Source: Rhodococcus_F sp040656415
Lineage (GTDB): Bacteria; Actinomycetota; Actinomycetes; Mycobacteriales; Mycobacteriaceae
Reading direction: 5' to 3'
Length of the DNA: 64,000 bases
NCBI RefSeq assembly: GCF_040656415.1
Contig: NZ_JBFAMC010000001.1
Location: forward strand, 1,302,001 to 1,366,000
Made by a program: the position numbers and the translations under genes. The number at the start of each line of letters is the position of its first letter. The first letter of the stretch is position 1. The notes below the pieces were generated by a model that did not search any database, was not told the origin of the DNA, and saw only the letters and a program-made list of their open reading frames with translations. Below are positions 8,911 through 17,124 of this stretch, piece by piece.

Positions 8911-9882
8911 ATGACTGCAAGCCCCCATGACGACCCCGCTCCCAACCCGCACGCCACTGCCGAACAGGTAGAGGCGGCGATGAAGGACAGCAAACTCGCC
9001 CAGGTGCTCTATCACGACTGGGAAGCCGAGACGTACGACGAGAAGTGGTCGATCTCGTACGACGAGAGGTGCATCGACTATGCGCGTGGGCGCTTCGACG
9101 CCGTCGCGGGGGATCAGCCGCTACCCTACGAGCGAGCACTCGAACTGGGATGCGGGACCGGGTTCTTTCTTCTCAACCTGATGCAGGGTGGAGTCGCGAA
9201 GACCGGCTCGGTCACCGATCTTTCGCCCGGCATGGTCAAGGTCGCGCTGCGGAACGCCGAGAGCCTGGGACTCCCTGTCGACGGGCGCGTGGCCGACGCC
9301 GAGACCATCCCGTACGAGGACGACACATTCGATCTCGTCGTGGGGCACGCTGTCCTGCACCATATCCCGGATGTGGAGCAGTCACTGCGCGAGGTTCTGC
9401 GTGTGCTGAAGCCAGGTGGGCGTTTCCTGTTCGCCGGTGAACCCACCACGATCGGGAACTTCTACGCACGCTGGCTCGGCCGCGCGACGTGGGAAACCAC
9501 TACCCGGGTTACGAAGCTGCCCTTCCTCTCCGACTGGCGCCGCCCCCAGGCAGAACTCGACGAGTCTTCACGCGCGGCGGCACTCGAAGCAGTTGTCGAT
9601 TTGCACACGTTCGATCCGAGCGACCTCGAGGAGATTGCGAAGTCGGCCGGTGCAGTGGAGGTTCGGGCTGCCACCGAGGAGTTCGCGGCAGCTCTGCTCG
9701 GGTGGCCGGTGCGTACCTTCGAGGCTGCGGTGCCCTCCGAGAAGCTTGGTTGGGGCTGGGGTCGATTCGCTTTCAATGGTTGGAAGTCACTCAGCTGGGT
9801 CGACGAGAAGATTCTGCGGCATGTGGTGCCGCGCCAGTTCTTCTACAACGTCATGATCACCGGTGTGAAGTCCGGCAACTGA
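8911..9882 (+). CDS. Class I SAM-dependent methyltransferase (Rv3038c-like)
   Basis: 323 residues. The SAM-binding motif I ALELGCGTGFFLLNL starts near residue 74. Motif II region YEDDTFDLVVGHAVLHHIPD and LKPGGRFLFAGEPT (post-II) match the Methyltransf_11 pattern. Start ATG at 8911. The stop is 1 bp before the TTG start of the following gene, so the two are probably co-translated. In M. tuberculosis this region is discussed in connection with methylglucose lipopolysaccharides, but substrate evidence is not visible here. Confidence 0.88.
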   Translation: MTASPHDDPAPNPHATAEQVEAAMKDSKLAQVLYHDWEAETYDEKWSISYDERCIDYARGRFDAVAGDQPLPYERALELGCGTGFFLLNLMQGGVAKTGSVTDLSPGMVKVALRNAESLGLPVDGRVADAETIPYEDDTFDLVVGHAVLHHIPDVEQSLREVLRVLKPGGRFLFAGEPTTIGNFYARWLGRATWETTTRVTKLPFLSDWRRPQAELDESSRAAALEAVVDLHTFDPSDLEEIAKSAGAVEVRAATEEFAAALLGWPVRTFEAAVPSEKLGWGWGRFAFNGWKSLSWVDEKILRHVVPRQFFYNVMITGVKSGN

Positions 9883-9883
9883 A

Positions 9884-11095
9884 TTGGGTTATGCGTTCAC
9901 TCCAGGGGACGTGTTGTTCCTGCAGAGTCCTGACGGGACAGCGGCTCTCGAGGAGATGGACGGCTACACACTGAGTTCGTCTACGCGCCTGGCCGACATA
10001 GGCCAGGCGCGTAGACGTTTCGGGTCGTATGCATCGGTCTTGATGGAGACTGTGATGCTGCGCCGCAAGGCGGTGGCCAAACTGCCGGGCACCGGGAGCT
10101 GGCTGTTCACGAACGACGCCCTGCAACAGGCGACACCAGGCGCGGTCGCTGTACACCGGGCAAGGCGGCTGCGAGACCGCAACGTCCACGACGTGACCTG
10201 TTCCATCGGCGCCGAATTGGATGCGGCGGCCTCGACGGCTGCAACCGTGATCGGTAGTGACATCGACCCGGTTCGCCTTCTGATGGCCCGGCACAACGTT
10301 CCCGAGGCGACCGTTCTCCGGGCCGACGCTCTCGTTCCGTGCACCCGCGATACCGTGGTGCTCGCCGACCCGGCGCGCCGATCCGGCGGCAGGCGAACGC
10401 ACCATCCGGCCGCGCTCGAGCCGCCATTGCCCGACCTGATCGACGCCTATTCCGGTCGTGACCTCGCGGTGAAGTGCGCACCGGGGCTCGATTTCGACCG
10501 GCTCGACTGGGACGGTGAAATAGAGGTGATCTCGCTGGACGGTGGTGTGCGTGAGGCGTGCCTGTGGTCGCCGGGGCTGTCCGCCGCAGATGTCACCCGG
10601 CGCGCGAGCGTGCTCACCTCGGACGGTTCGTCATGGACATTGACCGATGCCGAAGACGACGAGCTCCCTGAACGCTCGCCCGGCCAGTGGATCATCGATC
10701 CCGACGGGGCAGTAGTCCGCGCGGGCCTGGTGCGTCACTACGCCGCACGACACGGCCTGTGGCAACTGGACCCCCGGATCGCTTACCTCACGGGCGATTC
10801 GGTCCCCGAGGGTGCGCGAGGATTTCGTATCCTCGACCGGATCAAGTACTCGGAGAAGGCGTTACGCCAGGAACTGGCACGGCACGATTGCGGTGTCGTG
10901 GAGATCCTCGTACGCGGCGTAGACGTCGACCCCGCGATCCTGCGTCCGCGTTTGAAATTGCGCGGAAACCGTTCGCTGAGCGTTGTGATCACACGGATCG
11001 GACGCGCCGGGGTCGCTTTCATCTGCGAATCGCCGCCCGTGAAGCACTCGCGGGTCAGCGGAAGACGAACAGTTCGCCGATCAGAGTCGGAGTAA
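9884..11095 (+). CDS. THUMP-like class I methyltransferase domain protein (Rv3037c-like)
   Basis: 403 residues starting at TTG 9884, 1 bp after the previous stop. The region RLADIGQARRRFG..VLMETVMLRRKAVAKL, then WLFTNDALQQAT and VTCSIGAELDAAASTAATVIGSDIDPVRLLMA, matches the actinobacterial family annotated as THUMP-like or putative tRNA/rRNA methyltransferase. The SAM-binding loop is degenerate (CSIGAELDA). VLADPARRSGGRR resembles the DPP[RY]-type catalytic motif of N-methyltransferases. The conserved N-terminus supports the TTG start even though a strong hairpin lies inside codons 32-45. The 3' end overlaps the convergent lipoprotein gene by 41 bp. Confidence 0.78.
   Translation: MGYAFTPGDVLFLQSPDGTAALEEMDGYTLSSSTRLADIGQARRRFGSYASVLMETVMLRRKAVAKLPGTGSWLFTNDALQQATPGAVAVHRARRLRDRNVHDVTCSIGAELDAAASTAATVIGSDIDPVRLLMARHNVPEATVLRADALVPCTRDTVVLADPARRSGGRRTHHPAALEPPLPDLIDAYSGRDLAVKCAPGLDFDRLDWDGEIEVISLDGGVREACLWSPGLSAADVTRRASVLTSDGSSWTLTDAEDDELPERSPGQWIIDPDGAVVRAGLVRHYAARHGLWQLDPRIAYLTGDSVPEGARGFRILDRIKYSEKALRQELARHDCGVVEILVRGVDVDPAILRPRLKLRGNRSLSVVITRIGRAGVAFICESPPVKHSRVSGRRTVRRSESE
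9978..10017 (+). other. Perfect 17 bp inverted repeat with TTT tail, inside coding sequence
   Basis: Left arm CGTCTACGCGCCTGGCC (9978-9994) and right arm GGCCAGGCGCGTAGACG (10001-10017) pair perfectly around the six-base loop GACATA, and TTT follows. It lies about 95 bases after the start of the THUMP-like gene and would be called a terminator if it were intergenic. Confidence 0.85.
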
Positions 11096-12362
11096 GTACT
11101 TCACCCTCGGGACCGATAGAGGTGCCGACGGTGAACCCTTTCGCCCCGGGCAGAGTGTCCTCGTCGACGACCTCGCCTGACCGTGTGTCGAACGTGATCA
11201 TGGCCAGATCGTCCGTTCCCTCTTGCACTACCGCGTAGCCGGTCGAGTTTGCGGTCTGTGCCGGAACGCCCAACTGGAGCAGATCGCTGTGTTCCCAGAG
11301 GAGTTCGGCGTGGTCGCCCTGGTCCTGCAGGGCAAGGAGGTGGCCGCCTGCCCCGCCGGCGGGAATGATCAGGCCGTCCGCAGTCACCGAGGAACTGCCG
11401 GCAGAGGCGAACCCGATGTCATAGCTCCATTTCGGCTCGCCGTTCGCCGTATCGAGGGCCCACAGTTTGCCTTCGTTGTCGTTGGCGTAGACGACGGAGT
11501 TGTCGCCGGACAGGGTCGGACTGGACGCGCTCCCGCCGGGTAGTGCGTCCGTGGACCACTCCGGTGTGATCTCAGGATTGTCGCCACCGGAGTACTTCAT
11601 CGCCACGAGTTCCGCCTCCGGCGCATCGGGCGGGAAGAACGTGAAGTAGAACTTGCCGGACTCGAGGTCGATCGCAGGCATATTCGCAACGGGGCAGTCG
11701 CGGGAACCGAAGAAGCAGCTGTCCAGACCCTGGTCGTCGGGGATGAGGGGGACGTTCACGCCTTCGGTGAACGAAGGCGGCGGGATCAGGTCGTACGGTG
11801 CAACAACCTTCTCACCGGTCTGCGTGTCGACGACGTTGATCTGGCCGAGTTGGGTGATGAACAAGAGGTTACCGTCACCGGTGAACTGCGCCGACAGCGG
11901 TGTTCCGACCACTGGTGTGCGCCAACGTAGCTGGCCGTATTCGTTGAACGAGTTGATGGCACCGTTCTCGCCGACGTATACGTTGGCGGCGCCGTCGACG
12001 ATGGGAGTGGAGGCGATGACGCCCGGCCCGAGTTCACGGCACCAGCGCTTGCGGCCGCTTTCCATTTGGAAGGAGAAGAGATTGCAGCCCTTCTCGGTGC
12101 GGGCGGTGAGGAAGATCTGGCCGCTGGCTGCCACCGATGCGTAGTTCGCCACCGGTCCGCCGATCGGGCGCGTCCAGGCGAGGGAAATGTCTCGGGAGCC
12201 GGTGACCGGGCTGGTGTCGCTGTTGCGGGCGTCGGCGTGCATACCGGGCCATCCGCCGGCGGAGAAGATGTCTTCGACCTGCGTTCCGCTGCTGCAGGCG
12301 CTGAGGATGACAGCCGATGTGGTTGCCAGCGCCAATACTGACGAACGTAGGACCCGCCGCAT
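11055..12362 (-). CDS. Secreted lipoprotein with PQQ-type beta-propeller repeats (Rv3035-like)
   Basis: 435 residues starting ATG 12362, preceded by GAGGAG. A signal peptide with lipobox (VLALATTSAVILSAC) makes it a lipid-anchored cell-envelope protein. The mature part has repeated PQQ-like blades: GGPVANYASVAASGQIFLTA, GENGAINSFNEYGQLRWRTP, ANDNEGKLWALDTANGEPKW. No catalytic residues are evident; a scaffold or binding role is likely. A longer upstream frame exists but lacks a signal sequence. It converges on and overlaps the THUMP-like gene by 41 bp. In mycobacteria this gene sits in the methylglucose-lipopolysaccharide region. Confidence 0.85.
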   Translation of the reverse strand: MRRVLRSSVLALATTSAVILSACSSGTQVEDIFSAGGWPGMHADARNSDTSPVTGSRDISLAWTRPIGGPVANYASVAASGQIFLTARTEKGCNLFSFQMESGRKRWCRELGPGVIASTPIVDGAANVYVGENGAINSFNEYGQLRWRTPVVGTPLSAQFTGDGNLLFITQLGQINVVDTQTGEKVVAPYDLIPPPSFTEGVNVPLIPDDQGLDSCFFGSRDCPVANMPAIDLESGKFYFTFFPPDAPEAELVAMKYSGGDNPEITPEWSTDALPGGSASSPTLSGDNSVVYANDNEGKLWALDTANGEPKWSYDIGFASAGSSSVTADGLIIPAGGAGGHLLALQDQGDHAELLWEHSDLLQLGVPAQTANSTGYAVVQEGTDDLAMITFDTRSGEVVDEDTLPGAKGFTVGTSIGPEGEVLTPTLIGELFVFR

Positions 12363-12496
12363 TACATCTCCTCGTTTTCGACAGCGCTCGGCACAGAGAC
12401 TATCTCCCCGCGGCCACCGCGATGGTGTCACCCCGGCGCCCGAACTCCGGGTACACCTGCGCGTGCGGCGGGAGGGTGAACGTAGGCTGGCGGGCT

Positions 12497-13240
12497 ATGA
12501 CAAGCATGTGGGGCTCACCCTTGCGCACGAGATGGCGGGGATCCCGTAGGGCCGACAGCGAGCAGGCCCGCTTTCTGACGCTTGCCTCGCTTCGGTGGGT
12601 GCTGGCGAACAAGGCGTACACCCCCTGGTATCTGACGCGGTATTACCGGCTCGCGAAGTTCAAGCTTGCCAACCCGCACGTGATCCTGCGCGGGATGGTG
12701 TTCTTGGGGAAGGGAGTGGAAATCCACTCGACCCCGGAACTCTCCCGGCTCGAGATCGGACGCTGGGTGCATATCGGTGACGGCAACGCGATCCGCTGTC
12801 ACGAGGGTTCGCTGCGTATCGGCGACAAGGTGGTGTTCGGCAAGGACAACGTCGTGAACACCTACCTCGATATCGAGATCGGCGCATCGACACTGGTCGC
12901 TGACTGGTGTTACATCACCGACTTCGACCACCGCATGGACGATGTGAACGTTCCGATCAAGGACCAGGGCATCGTGAAGGGGCCGGTTCGAATCGGGCCG
13001 GACACCTGGGTTGCGGCGAAGGTCACTGTCCTGCGCAATACGCGAGTGGGGCGCGGTTGCGTCCTGGGCGCCCATGCCGTCGTCAAGGGAGACATTCCGG
13101 ACTTCAGCATCGCTGTCGGATCACCGGCCAAGGCGGTGAAGAACCGCAAGGTGGAGTGGGAAGCAGGGGCCGCGGATCGGGCGAAGTACATCGCCGCGCT
13201 CGAGGACATTGCGCGCAAGAAGGCAGGCAAGGACAACTGA
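12497..13240 (+). CDS. Left-handed beta-helix acyl/acetyltransferase (Rv3034c-like)
   Basis: 247 residues. Hexapeptide repeats are clear between about residues 70 and 210: LEIGRWVHIGDGNAIRCHEGSLRIGDKVVFG, IEIGASTLVADWCYITDFDH and VRIGPDTWVAAKVTVLRNTRVGRGCVLGAHAVV. DFDH near residue 140 holds the likely catalytic histidine of the maltose/galactoside O-acetyltransferase type. Start ATG 12497 is the first sensible one; another ATG lies 9 bases on. The gene is divergent from the lipoprotein gene. In M. tuberculosis it flanks the methylglucose-lipopolysaccharide genes, so glucan acylation is a reasonable but unproven role. Confidence 0.85.
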   Translation: MTSMWGSPLRTRWRGSRRADSEQARFLTLASLRWVLANKAYTPWYLTRYYRLAKFKLANPHVILRGMVFLGKGVEIHSTPELSRLEIGRWVHIGDGNAIRCHEGSLRIGDKVVFGKDNVVNTYLDIEIGASTLVADWCYITDFDHRMDDVNVPIKDQGIVKGPVRIGPDTWVAAKVTVLRNTRVGRGCVLGAHAVVKGDIPDFSIAVGSPAKAVKNRKVEWEAGAADRAKYIAALEDIARKKAGKDN

Positions 13241-13245
13241 CCGGG

Positions 13246-14490
13246 TCAGCGTCCCGGAAGCGGACGCTCGGGAATGTCGGGCCTGGCCAACGGTTGCCTC
13301 ACCCCGCGCTTTGCCGCCGAGTAGACCTGCACGGTGTCCTCGGCGACCGTGTGCCAGTCGAAATCAGCAGTGAGACGCTCACGTGCGGCAATTGCGCGCT
13401 TCTGAGCTGCCACCGGGTCGTCGAGGGTTTCCCGTACCGCGGACGTCAGTCCGGCGACGTCGCCCGGCTGGAATGACATGCCGGTCTGCCCGTCGACCAC
13501 CGCTTCACCGAGTCCGCCTGCCGTGGACGTCACCAACGGCGTTCCGGCGGCGGCGGCCTCTAGCGCGATGATGCCGAACGGTTCGTACCGGCTGGGCAGG
13601 ACGATGGCGTCGGCGCCGTGCAGCCAGCCGAGTAGTTCGGTGTGGTCGAGGTTGCCGAGGAAGTTCACCGAACGCGCGACCCGGTGTGTTCGGGCCAGTT
13701 GACGGAGCCAGTCGAACTGGGTGCCCTCACCGGCGATCGAGAGCGTGGTGCCGGGGTGACTGCGTCGGATGCGAGGCAGTGCCGCGATGGCATCCTGGAT
13801 GCCCTTTTCGTATTCGAGGCGTCCGACGAAAAGTAGTCGTGGCGGCCCGGAGCGTGGTGCGCGTTCACGGAAGTTCCACGCAGTGAGGTCGATTCCGTTT
13901 CGGATCACCGTAATCGGCGCCAAATGTGACCCGTACAAGGTGGTCACCTCGTCCTGCATGGACGTCGAACACGTTATGAGTGCATCGGATTCATTCGCCA
14001 GCCACCACTCGACCGAATGCACCTGGCGGTTGATCCGACCGGACACCCAGCCGCTGTGTCGGCCGGCTTCGGTGGCGTGCAAGGTGGAAACCAATGGAAC
14101 GTCATAGAATTCGGCCAGCGCAATGGATGCGTGTGCGACGAGCCAGTCGTGCGCGTGTACGACGTCCGGGTACCAGCCCTCTCCGATGCCCGGCTTCTGC
14201 AGCGCGATCCCTGCCCGCACCATGGCGTGTCCCATCGCGAGGGTCCATGCGAGCATGTCTTCGCCGAACACGAAGTGTGCCGGATCTTCCGCGACTGCGA
14301 CTACGAGGACGCCCTCCTCGATGTAGGTGACCGTCGGATGGGTGGACGAGTCGGTTCCCGAAGGGCGGCGGGACAGCACCACGATTTCGTGGCCCGCAGC
14401 AGCGAGCTCGGTGGCGAGTTGGTGTACGTGACGGCCCAGACCGCCGACAACCACGGGTGGGTACTCCCACGACACGATCAGGATCTTCAC
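13246..14490 (-). CDS. GT4 glycosyltransferase, alpha-1,4-glucan / methylglucose polysaccharide type (Rv3032-like)
   Basis: 414 residues. The N-terminus KILIVSWEYPPVVVGGLGRHV carries the glycine-rich acceptor loop of GT4/GT5 glucan synthases. The C-terminal domain has the nucleotide-sugar motif EPFGIIALE (E-x7-E) and LLFVGRLEYEKG. The homologue Rv3032 elongates the alpha-1,4 glucan of methylglucose lipopolysaccharide and contributes to glycogen. The start is GTG 14490, overlapping the upstream GH57 stop as GTGA; a longer frame exists but its start would lie inside GH57. It is the last gene of a three-gene overlapping operon and converges on the acetyltransferase gene with a 5 bp gap. Confidence 0.9.
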   Translation of the reverse strand: MKILIVSWEYPPVVVGGLGRHVHQLATELAAAGHEIVVLSRRPSGTDSSTHPTVTYIEEGVLVVAVAEDPAHFVFGEDMLAWTLAMGHAMVRAGIALQKPGIGEGWYPDVVHAHDWLVAHASIALAEFYDVPLVSTLHATEAGRHSGWVSGRINRQVHSVEWWLANESDALITCSTSMQDEVTTLYGSHLAPITVIRNGIDLTAWNFRERAPRSGPPRLLFVGRLEYEKGIQDAIAALPRIRRSHPGTTLSIAGEGTQFDWLRQLARTHRVARSVNFLGNLDHTELLGWLHGADAIVLPSRYEPFGIIALEAAAAGTPLVTSTAGGLGEAVVDGQTGMSFQPGDVAGLTSAVRETLDDPVAAQKRAIAARERLTADFDWHTVAEDTVQVYSAAKRGVRQPLARPDIPERPLPGR

Positions 14491-16085
14491 GACATCTCTC
14501 CGTTGAACTCGTCGGCGATGGACTCGGTGGTTGGCAGCCGACGCGCGTCGAGACCCGGAAACAGCCCGTCGGCCCTGTTCCACCCCTCGGCCAGCCTCGA
14601 TGCAGAGTCATGCTTGCCCGACGAGACCGCGGCCGCGATCTCCCGGGTGGCATGGGCGTGTTTGTGGGCACGGTCACGGGCGTACCCGGCGGCCGAATCC
14701 TTGCTGACCATGAAGGCCCAGTCGCTCGACACAGTCATGAGTGCCTCTCGCAGTATCTGGTCGTTGACCCGGCTGCGGAGTTCGGGCCGGCCAGGTGCCG
14801 ACTCGGCCCCCCGTGCCTTGTCTACCGTCTCGACGGCAGTCGAGACCACCTCGGAATTGAGCTGAACCAGGTCGGAGACCTGATCGCCTGCCCACACCCG
14901 CCAGTCTTTGCCCGACCCCCACGAGGAGTTCTCCAGCTGGACGGGTTCGCCGACGTAGCCCTGCTGCCGAGCATCCTCGAGGGTGCCGACCTGGACGCCC
15001 GCCGCGGGAAGTGCCCGCAGCACCTTCTCCAGCCATTCCGGGCCCTCGTGCCACCAGTGTCCGAACAGTTCGGTATCGAACGCTGCGACGACGAGTGCGG
15101 GTCGTCCGATGCGCTCGGACTCCTCACGCAGTCGGCGACGGACGGTTTCGACGAAATCGGCTACGTGTCGGTCGACCGCCAGCGACGCACGAGCGGGGTC
15201 GTAGGGTGCCTTCTTGTCGGGGTCCACCCCTCGACCGGTTACCCGTGCGGGCTTGAGTCCGGTGGCGTGGTCGTAGGTGTGGAAGTCGCGGTAGGAACCG
15301 TGGCCCGGGTAGCCGGATTTCGGTGACCACACGCGGTAACTGACCTGCAGGTCGCGGCCGAATGCGATGACGTCGGACTCGCGAACCGGGCGCCCGAGCG
15401 AGGTGTCACCGCGGAGCGCGGGACCGTCGACCATGAAGTGGGTGACGCCTGCCTGTGCGTACCCTTTCTCCATACCCGGGGTGTACGCGCATTCGGGTCC
15501 CCAGATTCCGGTTGGGGTGTAGTTCCAACGGGCGTGGGCATCGGCGAGACCTTCACGAAGAGAGAAGGCGCGCAACCGTGGATCGAGCAGTGGCTGGAAG
15601 GGATGTGCGAGCGGGCCGCCGAGTAGTTCGAAGGCATTGCGGTCGAGGAGATCCCGTAGGACGGGAGAACCGCCGTGACGCCAGTGCAACTCGAAGTCGG
15701 TGAGTGCGGCAGCGGAGGCGCGGTGCTCGCGGGCGCCGAGATCGCGGTGCGCGTCGTCGGGCATTCCGGCGGCCTCGTGCGCGCGGATCTGCCAGTTCCC
15801 GAGCCAGTGATGCATTCCCGACAGGGTGTGGGGATCATCGAGTTGAGCTGCAAGGACTGGCGTGATGCCGAGCGTCAGCATGTTGCTGCGACCCTCGTCG
15901 GACAGCCGCCGTAGCATCGCGGCGACGGGGAGGTACGAGGCCGCCCACGATTGGTACAGCCACTCCTCGCCTACGGGCCAGCGGCCGTGGTTGGCCAGCC
16001 ACGGCAGGTGTGAGTGCAGAACAAGGCAGAACATGCCCGGTTCCGGGTGTCGGCCCGCTTCGGCGGCGGCGGTAGGGCCGGTCAC
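14487..16085 (-). CDS. GH57 1,4-alpha-glucan branching enzyme family protein (Rv3031-like)
   Basis: 532 residues of glycoside hydrolase family 57. Motif 1 is LHSHLPWLANHG, motif 3 IWGPECAYTPG contains the nucleophile glutamate, and motif 4 FDTELFGHWWHEGPEWL contains the general-acid aspartate. The C-terminal helical domain of about 100 residues is present. It introduces alpha-1,6 branches into the glucan made by the adjacent GT4 enzyme. Start GTG 16085 overlaps the stop of the methyltransferase gene (GTGA), and its own stop overlaps the GT4 start, so all three are probably coupled in translation. Confidence 0.92.
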   Translation of the reverse strand: MTGPTAAAEAGRHPEPGMFCLVLHSHLPWLANHGRWPVGEEWLYQSWAASYLPVAAMLRRLSDEGRSNMLTLGITPVLAAQLDDPHTLSGMHHWLGNWQIRAHEAAGMPDDAHRDLGAREHRASAAALTDFELHWRHGGSPVLRDLLDRNAFELLGGPLAHPFQPLLDPRLRAFSLREGLADAHARWNYTPTGIWGPECAYTPGMEKGYAQAGVTHFMVDGPALRGDTSLGRPVRESDVIAFGRDLQVSYRVWSPKSGYPGHGSYRDFHTYDHATGLKPARVTGRGVDPDKKAPYDPARASLAVDRHVADFVETVRRRLREESERIGRPALVVAAFDTELFGHWWHEGPEWLEKVLRALPAAGVQVGTLEDARQQGYVGEPVQLENSSWGSGKDWRVWAGDQVSDLVQLNSEVVSTAVETVDKARGAESAPGRPELRSRVNDQILREALMTVSSDWAFMVSKDSAAGYARDRAHKHAHATREIAAAVSSGKHDSASRLAEGWNRADGLFPGLDARRLPTTESIADEFNGEMS

Positions 16086-16921
16086 CGAGCTCGGTCCTTC
16101 ACCGCGACGGCCACCAGGTCGAGGCTGGTGTCGATATGGCTTTCACGCAGCGTGAAGTCGTCGATGGTGATTGCCTCGACGTCTCGGGCCAGCTCCTCGG
16201 GCCAGGCCTGGCCGGCGAGCGCTCGGCTGATTTGGGCGTCGATGAACGAACCACCATATTTGGCATCGAGTGCCTGCAGCCGTTCTCCGTGATGGACGCC
16301 GGTCATGAGCGAGACCCGGAATCCCGCCTCTTCCAGGAGCTCGGTCAGCTCGGCAGCATTGAGCTCGCGGGTGTGGAAGGGATTGAGAGGTGTATCACGA
16401 CCCGGCGAGAAGGTGATGCGATTGGGTGTGCTGACAAGCAACTCGCCGCCGGGGGCGAGTACGCGGAAGCACTCCCGCAGGAATTGAGCCTGGTCCCACA
16501 GGTGCTCGATGACCTGAAAGTTGACGACGGTGTCGACGGATGCGTCGACGATGGGAAGTGCGGCCAGGTTGCCGTGCAGCATCTCGACGCGGGGATAGCG
16601 CGCACGGATGTGTTCGACTGCGGATTCGTCGTAGTCGAGACCAGTGACGTGCTGCGCCACATCGGCAATCATGTTGGCACCGTAGCCTTCTCCTGCCCCG
16701 GCCTCGAGCACCCTGCGGCCTGCGCACCGGGAGAGGAGGTCGCGGTAGACCACCTCGTGTCGCCGGAACCAGTAGTTCTCCTCCGGGATTCCCGGCACGG
16801 TTCGCTCACCGGTCAGGGGCAGTTGCTCGTCTCCGAGCGCGGGCAGTGGTGCGTCCTCGCGGTCGCCGACAAATGATTCGCTCACCGCTGGGAGGTTAGT
16901 GCCCCACGCGAGATCGTTCAT
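16082..16921 (-). CDS. SAM-dependent methyltransferase of the glucan operon (Rv3030-like)
   Basis: 279 residues, first gene of the operon. Motif I VLEAGAGEGYGANM near residue 70, VTGLDYDESAVEHI and post-motif LAPGGELLVSTPNRITFSPG define a class I methyltransferase. Mycobacterial Rv3030 is implicated in O-methylation of methylglucose lipopolysaccharide precursors. Start ATG 16921. It overlaps the GH57 gene by 4 bp. About 200 bp separate it from the divergent etfB. Confidence 0.88.
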   Translation of the reverse strand: MNDLAWGTNLPAVSESFVGDREDAPLPALGDEQLPLTGERTVPGIPEENYWFRRHEVVYRDLLSRCAGRRVLEAGAGEGYGANMIADVAQHVTGLDYDESAVEHIRARYPRVEMLHGNLAALPIVDASVDTVVNFQVIEHLWDQAQFLRECFRVLAPGGELLVSTPNRITFSPGRDTPLNPFHTRELNAAELTELLEEAGFRVSLMTGVHHGERLQALDAKYGGSFIDAQISRALAGQAWPEELARDVEAITIDDFTLRESHIDTSLDLVAVAVKDRAR

Positions 16922-16988
16922 CCAGGTGGTCTACATCACAGCAGGGAAATCCATCTTTGCGGCTAGTGTGAACGAGGCTTTCCCGCGG

Positions 16989-17004
16989 GTTACCGACCAG
17001 TAAC
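16989..17004. promoter_or_regulatory. Operator-like palindrome upstream of etfBA
   Basis: GTTACCGACCAGTAAC is a 16 bp interrupted palindrome (GTTACnGnnCnGTAAC) in the 203 bp space between the divergent methyltransferase and etfB genes. A TAATCT element (17017-17022) lies just downstream and could be a -10 box for etfB. The form fits a TetR- or GntR-type operator; I cannot name the regulator. Confidence 0.5.
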
Positions 17005-17124
17005 TTAACGTGGGGTAATCTCTTGCTCAGCAATCGTGCGCGAGAGATCGCAGGCGGGGGCGCGGCTCACGCGGAGCGCTTCACCATAACCACGCAAGAA
17101 CACACAGGAGGTCGACGAAGACCC

